A stretch of 5,025 nucleotides of DNA from Candidatus Zymogenus sp. (GTDB lineage: Bacteria; Desulfobacterota; Zymogenia; Zymogenales; Zymogenaceae), in assembly GCA_030613285.1 (NCBI GenBank), contig JAUWME010000206.1:1-5025 (forward strand), read 5' to 3'. This document shows positions 1-4,738 of the stretch, piece after piece. The position numbers and the translations under genes were made by a program. A model generated the notes under the pieces. The model searched no databases. It was given only the letters and a program-made list of their open reading frames with translations, and was not told the origin of the DNA. Position 1 is the first letter of the stretch, and each line of letters begins with the position of its first letter.

Positions 1-691
1 CCTTCTTCATCGGGGGATCGGCGATGAATGCTATAATCTTTTCGAGGTTAAGGTCCTGGCCGCGCTCCCAGCAGTCCTCCCATATTTTTGAGAGCAGGAT
101 GTGCTCACGGCTTTTTAACGGGGCGGCCGCAATCCCCACGAGGGAAACAAGCGCCGACACGGAGCCGGAGATCAAGTCCCTCATTCGCTCTTCGTCCTCA
201 CCGCCACCCCCTTTTGGAATGCGAAAAGAGCTTAGAACATTAACAGGAACAGCAGCGCTGCTTCCGGGTGTAAAAACGGTAAAATCACAAGTCTCCTTCA
301 GCTTTCTAATCCTTTCAGGGGTAATCCCCCAATCCTCGTGGCCTTTCTTCCAGAGGGACGCCACGGACTTGGCCTCTTCCTCAAGACCCTCTGCCCCCCC
401 GCCAGCCTGAGATGGATCGATCCAAGGGAGATAGTCCTCCGGTTGGTGGTCGGGAAAGGCGAGCAGGAGGTTTGCCATCTCTCCTTTTGGGTCAATGATA
501 ATCTGCGGTATCCCCTGAAGCGCCGCCTCTTCGAGCATTATCATTGAAAGCCCGGTTTTCCCAGAACCGGTCATCCCCAAAATCACGCCGTGGGTGTTTA
601 GGTCTTTCGGATCGTATGTGACCTCCTCATCTGTAACCTTCCCGGTTTTTGGGTCGAATTTTCTTCCGAGATAAAATTTGTCTTTCTTCAA
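1..691 (-). CDS. HerA/DUF87-like P-loop ATPase, N-terminal part (3' end outside window)
   Basis: Only the first 230 residues are visible; the frame is still open at the left edge. The Walker A motif GMTGSGKT is at about residues 39-46. It is followed by a helix and a strand ending IIIDPKGE (64-71), the arrangement of HerA/VirB4/TraG-type ATPases that use ATP to move DNA or protein. The Walker B and arginine-finger region lies outside the window. I chose a TTG start at 691-689 because an in-frame TAA lies just upstream, no ATG precedes the Walker A, and AAGGA sits 9 nt upstream. The P-loop begins about 38 residues after the start, so the N-terminal HAS-barrel of classical HerA is absent. No NurA-type nuclease is visible beside it. 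The nearest upstream gene on the same strand (capA-like) is 101 bp away, so co-transcription is uncertain. Family assignment is confident; the cellular role (DNA repair, defence or translocation) is unknown. Confidence 0.85.
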   Translation of the reverse strand, partial: MKKDKFYLGRKFDPKTGKVTDEEVTYDPKDLNTHGVILGMTGSGKTGLSMIMLEEAALQGIPQIIIDPKGEMANLLLAFPDHQPEDYLPWIDPSQAGGGAEGLEEEAKSVASLWKKGHEDWGITPERIRKLKETCDFTVFTPGSSAAVPVNVLSSFRIPKGGGGEDEERMRDLISGSVSALVSLVGIAAAPLKSREHILLSKIWEDCWERGQDLNLEKIIAFIADPPMKK

Positions 692-700
692 AACTGTAAT

Positions 701-705
701 TCCTT
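701..705 (-). promoter_or_regulatory. Ribosome binding site that decides a TTG start
   Basis: AAGGA on the minus strand lies 9 nt upstream of the TTG at 691-689. An in-frame TAA overlaps its first bases, so the reading frame cannot start further upstream. This makes TTG the best-supported start for the HerA-like ATPase. Confidence 0.65.
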
Positions 706-742
706 ATGAAATTAAAAGATTATTATTTCTTCAGCTTTTATG

Positions 743-763
743 CTTTTTGATATGATCAAAAAG
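743..763 (+). terminator. Perfect 9-bp AT-rich hairpin followed by T5 on the plus strand
   Basis: CTTTTTGAT, a 3-nt loop ATG, then ATCAAAAAG form a perfect inverted repeat, followed on the plus strand by TTTTTAT. The T-tract is placed for termination of plus-strand (antisense) transcription, yet no plus-strand gene lies to the left in the window. Read on the minus strand, it sits between the capA-like gene and the ATPase gene, preceded by an A-tract and not followed by a T-tract. There it would be at most a weak terminator or an mRNA 3'-end stabiliser. The inverted repeat is certain; its function is an inference. Confidence 0.4.
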
Positions 764-792
764 TTTTTATACCCACCCTTCCTGTCATTGTT

Positions 793-1941
793 TCAGGGAG
801 ATTTTACCGCATCGTCCCCTTCATCCCCGTGGGGAAGGCCCGTTGCATCATCTTCTCTGTCAAACAAATCTACAGAAAACGAGATATCCCAGATGTGGGA
901 AATAATCTCATCGGCAAGCTCCCCCTCTGCCACCTCCGGCTGAAAACCAACCTTAACAGGAATCATCTCAAAGGATTTAACGCCGTCCTTTGTAACATTG
1001 AGGATAAGAATAATGCTGAGCTTCTTCCACTTGGAATGTTTTCTGCTCTGGTGAAATGCAAAGTTTCCCAGAGAATATATAATAAAAGTGTCGTTGTAAA
1101 CCTCAAGTCCTTGAGGCACATGGGGGTGGTGCCCCAAGATTATATCCGCCCCAAGGTCAGCAATCGTATGGGCATATTCCACCATCAAATCACTCGGCTT
1201 GTCTTTGTACTCCCAACCCCAGTGGGCACTCACCACCACCACATCGGCCAACTCCTTCGCTTCTTTGATCTTTGGCCCAATCCTCTCTTTTAAGGTGTCC
1301 TTGTTTAACCACGCAAGATATTTGAAAGCCTTGTGGTCGGGATATACACCGTAATTAAATATGTCTGCCACGGCAATAAAGGCAACCTTTATTCCGTTGA
1401 CCTCCATAACCACCGGGGCGTATGCGCTGTCGAGGTCTTCGCCGACCCCGACGCTTTTGATTTCCACACCTTTCAAGTGCTCAATCGTCTCAAAAAGGGC
1501 GTCCTTGCCGTAGTCCCAGACGTGGTTATTTGCCATGGAAACGATGTCAAAACCAGCGTTCTTGAGGCTCTTTGCGGCATCTGGGGGTGCGGTGAACCGC
1601 CAAGTTCCAGTTTTTGTCACTCCACCCTGATCCGATATTGTGCTTTCGAGGTTTGCAAAGGCGATGTCCGCACCTGATATGATATGCCTCGTCTTCTCAA
1701 AGGCATAGTCAATCTTCCCCCCCAGGATGATCTTCCCCGCCTTCCTGCCAAGGTTCACATCACCCACGGCAAGAAGTGTAATTTCCTTCTCTTCCTCGAT
1801 GACCACATCGGGGAGACTAATCTCTCTTAACGGAGCGCACCCCGAAAGAGTGACAAGGATAATGACGGATATTATCATAAGAGGTGAAACAAATAATAGG
1901 AACTTTTCCGCCCTTAAATATCTTACTCTTTTGGTAGTCAT
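793..1941 (-). CDS. CapA/PGA_cap-family metallophosphatase-like lipoprotein
   Basis: This 382-residue protein belongs to the CapA (poly-gamma-glutamate capsule) family, with a calcineurin-like metallophosphatase fold. A basic N-terminus and a hydrophobic segment (about 14-33) end in the lipobox LSGC with Cys35, so export and lipidation are expected. The family motifs follow in order: GDVNLGR (60-66), NLEST (97-101), ANNH (137-140), HWGWEY (240-245), GHHPHVPQG (270-278) and YSLGNF (289-294). All the likely metal-binding Asp, Asn, Glu and His residues are present, so it looks intact. The C-terminal tail is short and acidic. ATG at 1941-1939 is the first usable start, because an in-frame TAG lies 18 nt upstream; the ribosome site is weak. 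No capB/capC-type synthase genes are visible, so a role in poly-gamma-glutamate is not supported by context. Many CapA homologues stand alone with unknown substrate. Confidence 0.92.
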   Translation of the reverse strand: MTTKRVRYLRAEKFLLFVSPLMIISVIILVTLSGCAPLREISLPDVVIEEEKEITLLAVGDVNLGRKAGKIILGGKIDYAFEKTRHIISGADIAFANLESTISDQGGVTKTGTWRFTAPPDAAKSLKNAGFDIVSMANNHVWDYGKDALFETIEHLKGVEIKSVGVGEDLDSAYAPVVMEVNGIKVAFIAVADIFNYGVYPDHKAFKYLAWLNKDTLKERIGPKIKEAKELADVVVVSAHWGWEYKDKPSDLMVEYAHTIADLGADIILGHHPHVPQGLEVYNDTFIIYSLGNFAFHQSRKHSKWKKLSIILILNVTKDGVKSFEMIPVKVGFQPEVAEGELADEIISHIWDISFSVDLFDREDDATGLPHGDEGDDAVKSP

Positions 1942-1956
1942 ACTTTTTACAACCTA

Positions 1957-1985
1957 TTGACTGATAGCAAATTAAATTATATAAT
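1957..1985 (+). promoter_or_regulatory. Sigma70-type promoter for the plus-strand lipoprotein gene
   Basis: TTGACT at 1957-1962 and TATAAT at 1980-1985 are separated by exactly 17 bp, close to the ideal housekeeping promoter. Transcription would start near 1992, giving a 5' leader of about 100 nt before the ATG at 2094. The leader contains short C-rich and G-rich runs, but I see no convincing conserved riboswitch. Confidence 0.65.
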
Positions 1986-2004
1986 AACAGAAATTGTCCA
2001 GAAA
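1976..2004 (-). promoter_or_regulatory. Possible promoter of the capA-like gene (overlaps divergent promoter)
   Basis: On the minus strand a perfect TATAAT lies at 1981-1976, 34 nt before the ATG. A weak -35-like TTTCTG at 2004-1999 is spaced 17 bp away. The perfect -10 exists partly because it belongs to the 10-bp palindrome ATTATATAAT, which also supplies the -10 of the plus-strand promoter. The weak -35 makes this a tentative call. Confidence 0.4.
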
Positions 2005-2081
2005 GAAAACTGATTTTTTCTAAATTCCACCCCTCCCGATAATTGATTGGGGACTGCAGGGTTTAAAGAGAATCGTAACAA

Positions 2082-2088
2082 AAAGAGG
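2082..2088 (+). promoter_or_regulatory. Ribosome binding site of the plus-strand lipoprotein gene
   Basis: AAAGAGG lies 5 nt upstream of the ATG at 2094. It supports this start over later in-frame ATGs such as residue 19, which would remove the signal peptide. Confidence 0.6.
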
Positions 2089-2093
2089 CAAAA

Positions 2094-3083
2094 ATGTTTA
2101 ATTTGAAATGGAAGAAAAATAGAAAAGCCGTTAAATCAACGATACTAATGGTTTCAATCGTTTTGGTCTTTGTAGCATCAGGATGCGCAACAACCCCGGT
2201 CAAAACCGAATACGTTCCACCATATTCTCCCGGATACGGTGTTTTCCTCGACCATATTATTATGGAAAGTCTTGAGGGCTCAGAAGAAAAACTTAAAGGG
2301 CCTCCCCCAAAATTAATACCTCCATACTATACCCGCATCCTCGAAGACGGGAGGCTGACAATCGCCCTTGTTATCGGGACGGAAGACCTTGTAAACAACT
2401 ACTACAAGGACACGGGTGGGGGCGATCTTCTTAGAATTTTCAAGGGGAGCTACATTGTTCCCATAATCCTCTACGGCAAGGGAATCATTCTCGATGCTGT
2501 GGTGGTAAATAACAAGGAAGATCTCATAAAGGCATTGGGTGAGAGGGAGGTTATATTTGTGTACTCCCATTCCCGCTACGGAAACGGCTGGGCGCTTCAC
2601 ACCGATGGACTCGATGAACCTTTCAGGATGCAGTCAGACCCTATAAGGATTCCAACGAAACAATTGCATGGATATAAGGGAGATGTTGTCAGGGTGACCG
2701 CAACCCACACTTATCTGAGAGCCAACACCGAGGATATCGACAGGGTGGTTCCTTACCCTGGGTTTCAGATCATCGTGGGGCTTTCATGTACCAGCAAGAG
2801 ACATTTTCAGAAAGAGCTTTTGAAGATGAGGGGTGACAACCCTTCCCTTTTTGTCCTCACAACGGGGGCGGGCAGCTTTTTGGAGATGGATTTCAAGATT
2901 TTCAAGACATTTATGAATGATTTGGCTTTGGGGTTGCCGATGGAAAAAATCGTTTCTGACATGAACGATACGTGGCAGCAAATTCCTGATGATTTTTACA
3001 AGAAACACGGGATTCGGTACAACTGGCGGCCCAAGAGGGTTATAAAGTTTACGCACAGCGACATTGGAAATGGAGCTAAATGA
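2094..3083 (+). CDS. Putative clan CD (caspase-like) cysteine hydrolase lipoprotein, family not recognised
   Basis: I do not recognise this 329-residue protein as a named family. The N-terminus is basic, followed by a hydrophobic segment (16-29) and lipobox ASGC with Cys31, so it is predicted to be a secreted lipoprotein. The body reads as an alternating alpha/beta fold. There is a strand at about 88-95 and another at 131-138 followed by a helix. Strand VIFVYSH ends at His159, then the glycine-containing turn RYGNG. A strand IIVGLSC ends at Cys232, then a helix. A further strand LFVLTTG (252-258) and a long helix (266-290) follow. A His after one hydrophobic strand and a Cys after the next is the catalytic-dyad layout of caspases, gingipains and CHAT proteases; here the usual His-Gly is His-Ser. 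ATG 2094 is preceded by AAAGAGG with 5-nt spacing. It has its own promoter and is divergent from the capA-like gene. The lipoprotein call is firm; protease activity is an inference. Confidence 0.85.
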   Translation: MFNLKWKKNRKAVKSTILMVSIVLVFVASGCATTPVKTEYVPPYSPGYGVFLDHIIMESLEGSEEKLKGPPPKLIPPYYTRILEDGRLTIALVIGTEDLVNNYYKDTGGGDLLRIFKGSYIVPIILYGKGIILDAVVVNNKEDLIKALGEREVIFVYSHSRYGNGWALHTDGLDEPFRMQSDPIRIPTKQLHGYKGDVVRVTATHTYLRANTEDIDRVVPYPGFQIIVGLSCTSKRHFQKELLKMRGDNPSLFVLTTGAGSFLEMDFKIFKTFMNDLALGLPMEKIVSDMNDTWQQIPDDFYKKHGIRYNWRPKRVIKFTHSDIGNGAK

Positions 3084-3125
3084 GAATATACAGAATTTTA
3101 ATTGTAACCGTTATTAGATAATTTG

Positions 3126-3171
3126 GTGGGTTGGTAATTACAACGCCGTTATTTCTTGTAAAACAACCCAC
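3126..3171. repeat. Composite stem-loop in the convergent intergenic gap
   Basis: GTGGGTTG (3126-3133) pairs perfectly with CAACCCAC (3164-3171). Inside it, TTACAA (3138-3143) pairs perfectly with TTGTAA (3156-3161), leaving a 12-nt loop and a small internal loop. It lies between two converging genes, where a bidirectional terminator might be expected, but neither strand has a T-tract after the stem. The structure is clear on paper; its function is unknown. Confidence 0.4.
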
Positions 3172-3227
3172 AAGGTCTAACAAAGCAACAAATTGCAGAA
3201 AGCTAAATCGCTGTAGTGCCCTACTTG

Positions 3228-3240
3228 TTGGAGACTCCAA
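3228..3240. repeat. Short palindrome TTGGAG-A-CTCCAA
   Basis: This perfect 6-bp inverted repeat around a single central base lies 27 bp beyond the stop codon of the minus-strand TPR lipoprotein gene. As RNA it would fold with a 4-bp stem and 5-nt loop. No T-tract follows on either strand, so it is not called a terminator. It could be a protein-binding site or chance. Confidence 0.25.
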
Positions 3241-3266
3241 TTGCGGGGGAGACTGTGAGGGGTGAG

Positions 3267-3752
3267 TTATTCGAGAGATCTGAGTGCTTTTTCCACCTTC
3301 GATAGTCCCTCAAGATCATCAAGCTTCATGTAGATAGAATACGCATAATTCAAAAGTTTTCTCGCATCGTCGGTTCTTCCTACTTCTTTCAGAAGCCCTG
3401 CCATCTCAAGTGCCTGACTTGCCTGATCTTTTTCAGATACCCCATCGGGGTGCTTTTTGGCATAATCAAGGGCCTCGATGTAGGTTGAGAGGGCGGCATC
3501 GGTATTTTTGTCAAGATAGTATGCGCTGGCGATAAATGGATATATGCTGAACGCCGTGTATGTCTGCCCTGCCTTGTCGTAATTGTCCCTTGCATTTTTA
3601 AACTCGATAATTGCAAAGGAAAACTTCCCCTCGTTTAAAAGCTTCTTCCCATAGTTAAACGATGTTTCTGCATTCTTGAGGAGCGGGTTTACTGTAACGC
3701 AGGTTATTAGGAAAAAAGAGAGTAGTATAATCGTAAAGAGAGATCGTTTCAT
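3267..3752 (-). CDS. Small TPR-type helical repeat lipoprotein
   Basis: This is a 161-residue exported helical protein. Residues 1-18 are a short signal sequence (MKRS, then a hydrophobic stretch) ending LITC with Cys18. This resembles a lipobox, but Thr at -1 is atypical, since Gly, Ala or Ser is usual, so lipidation is probable rather than certain. The rest fits tetratricopeptide-like helix pairs at about 28-60, 65-100 and 110-143, with the typical small/aromatic pattern (GKKLLNEGKFSFAIIEF, SAYYLDKNTDAALSTY, AGLLKEVGRTDDARKLL). Such proteins usually act as scaffolds, often with outer-membrane machinery; no partner can be named. It is the second gene of a tight unit: AAGGAG at 3763-3758 overlaps the TAA of the upstream ThiF-like gene, and only 9 bp separate the two genes. 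Translation is therefore probably coupled. No clear terminator follows it. Confidence 0.85.
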   Translation of the reverse strand: MKRSLFTIILLSFFLITCVTVNPLLKNAETSFNYGKKLLNEGKFSFAIIEFKNARDNYDKAGQTYTAFSIYPFIASAYYLDKNTDAALSTYIEALDYAKKHPDGVSEKDQASQALEMAGLLKEVGRTDDARKLLNYAYSIYMKLDDLEGLSKVEKALRSLE

Positions 3753-3761
3753 CGGGTCTCC

Positions 3762-4631
3762 TTAGTGAGTAAATATTTCAAAGATTGGGCTTTCGAGATC
3801 AAAAAAGAGCAGTTTGTTTCTTATCACCTCACCCAGTCCCGTGAGGATTTTTATTACCTCCACCGATTGGAGTGAGGCCACAGTTCCCACAACGCCGGGG
3901 AGATTTCCGAGGGTTGTTTCCACCCCCTTCTCTGGGAGTTTATCTTCATCTCCATAAATGGTTGAGTAGCCAGAATCTTCGGGAAAAATGGTTGCTACCT
4001 GCCCCACGAACCCCGCCACCGAGCCGTGAACAACCGGGATATTAAGTGACACGGCAGCCCTTTGAAGTGCAAATCTTGAGGGGAGATTATCAAGGGCATC
4101 AACAACTGTATCGGCTTCTTTGAGGATTTTCAGAAACTCCTTTTCTCCTGCTTGAGCGTTGAAACCCTTTACATCTACGGCCCCATTTATCTGTTTGAGT
4201 TCTTCGGCCACCACCTCGACCTTTACCTTTCCTACGGTTTTTTCTGTAGCGAATTCCTGTCGGTTGAGATTATCTTCCGAAAAAACATCACCGTCAACAA
4301 TCACAAGCGACCCGACGCCTAATCTGGCGAGGTTTCTGACGATGATTCCGCCAAGACCGCCAACTCCAATCACCCCAACCACCGATTTTAGAAGTTTAAT
4401 CTGTCCCGAAGCGCCGAGCGTCCCGTAATTTCTGAGGTATCTCGTCGGGACAATTTCTTGAGCAAGTGCCTCAATCTCCACAAGCCTCCTGGGAATATCA
4501 TGGCTCTCTGATATTTCAATGGTTTCATTCAACCCGATTACTTTTACCACCGGCCCGTCTGGTGTGGAGATGTTTTTGGAAAGATCAAGGATGGCAAGAA
4601 TGGCGTCAGCTAAATTGCCTTCTTTTCCCAT
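3762..4631 (-). CDS. ThiF/MoeB/HesA-family E1-like adenylyltransferase without cysteines
   Basis: This 289-residue protein has a full E1-like adenylation domain. After an N-terminal extension of about 63 residues, the family start RYLRN (64-68) and GTLGASGQ (70-77) appear. Next come the nucleotide loop GVGGLGG (89-95), Asp113 in VDGD, the arginine-finger motif NLNRQ (121-125), Lys137 in the GKVKVE segment, and DALDN (178-182). These match the ATP-binding residues of MoeB and ThiF. Such enzymes adenylate the C-terminus of a ubiquitin-like sulfur carrier (ThiS/MoaD) or a related substrate. The protein has no cysteine, so the zinc CxxC pairs and the catalytic Cys of MoeB/ThiF are missing; the equivalent region reads ETTLGNLPG. 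It could adenylate but not form a thioester or persulfide on itself. ATG 4631 has AAGGA 9 nt upstream. No ThiS/MoaD-like gene is visible in the window, so the substrate is unknown. Confidence 0.92.
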   Translation of the reverse strand: MGKEGNLADAILAILDLSKNISTPDGPVVKVIGLNETIEISESHDIPRRLVEIEALAQEIVPTRYLRNYGTLGASGQIKLLKSVVGVIGVGGLGGIIVRNLARLGVGSLVIVDGDVFSEDNLNRQEFATEKTVGKVKVEVVAEELKQINGAVDVKGFNAQAGEKEFLKILKEADTVVDALDNLPSRFALQRAAVSLNIPVVHGSVAGFVGQVATIFPEDSGYSTIYGDEDKLPEKGVETTLGNLPGVVGTVASLQSVEVIKILTGLGEVIRNKLLFFDLESPIFEIFTH

Positions 4632-4666
4632 GATCTTTGTTCCTTTTCATCCAAGTTGATTTTTTG

Positions 4667-4672
4667 ATTATA
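4667..4672 (-). promoter_or_regulatory. Possible -10 box for the ThiF-like/TPR lipoprotein unit
   Basis: A perfect TATAAT on the minus strand lies 35 nt upstream of the ThiF-like ATG and just downstream of the second terminator. No good -35 exists at 16-18 bp, because that position falls inside the GC-rich terminator stem. The site either works through an activator or other contacts, or is a chance match. Placement right after two terminators fits a new transcription start. Confidence 0.4.
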
Positions 4673-4680
4673 TTTGCTCG

Positions 4681-4715
4681 AAAAAAAAGGGGAAGGGGTA
4701 TTACCCCCTATCCCC
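4681..4715 (-). terminator. Second of two tandem intrinsic terminators after the OmpA-type gene
   Basis: Read on the minus strand, the stem is GGGG-A(T)A-GGGG against CCCC-TT-CCCC with a 6-nt loop and one bulged T. It is followed directly by eight T residues (4688-4681). This is a strong GC-rich Rho-independent terminator for the OmpA-type transcript. It would insulate the ThiF-like unit from read-through. Confidence 0.8.
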
Positions 4716-4716
4716 C

Positions 4717-4738
4717 AAAAAAAAGCATAGCTATGCTT
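4717..4738 (-). terminator. First of two tandem intrinsic terminators, overlapping the OmpA stop codon
   Basis: A perfect 16-bp palindrome AAGCATAGCTATGCTT (4738-4723 on the minus strand) begins inside the TAA stop codon (4739-4737) of the OmpA-type gene. It is followed by a T-tract running to 4717. As RNA it gives a 6-bp stem with the 4-nt loop AGCU, then U residues, a compact intrinsic terminator. Confidence 0.7.

Larger units (their letters stand above)
3080..3265 (+). pseudogene. Possible decayed small ORF, start-coupled to the upstream gene and interrupted by TAA
   Basis: An ATG at 3080-3082 overlaps the TGA of the lipoprotein gene (ATGA), with GGAG 4 nt upstream. It opens a frame of 13 codons with a signal-like start (MRIYRILIVTVIR), then a TAA at 3119-3121. 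The same frame then stays open for 47 more codons to a TGA at 3263-3265. The first part after the TAA is hydrophobic (GGLVITTPLFLV), and the tail has four cysteines in the pattern C-x5-C-x9-C-x3-C. A translationally coupled small exported protein broken by one nonsense mutation would look like this. An open run of this length can also occur by chance, and no family is recognised. The 183-bp gap holds no other gene candidate. Confidence 0.2.

Noticed and set aside
24..410. Plus-strand open frame opposite the ATPase gene
   Set aside because: The opposite strand carries a clear Walker A and DPKGE motif; the plus-strand translation is low-complexity Ser/Pro-rich shadow sequence.
829..1293. Plus-strand open frame of 154 codons within the capA-like gene
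   Set aside because: It is antisense to a gene with complete family motifs, has no ribosome site I trust, and its translation shows no recognisable domain.
1992..2093. Riboswitch or leader hairpin in the 100-nt 5' leader of the plus-strand gene
   Set aside because: There is a CCCC run and a GGGG run that could pair, but the stem does not extend and no known aptamer pattern is visible.
3084..3266. Rho-independent terminator for the convergent genes
   Set aside because: Hairpins exist, but neither strand has a T-tract after them, so I report the structure without calling it a terminator.
4000..4300. Zinc-binding CxxC pairs in the ThiF-like protein
   Set aside because: The translation was read for cysteines and has none; the site is absent rather than overlooked.
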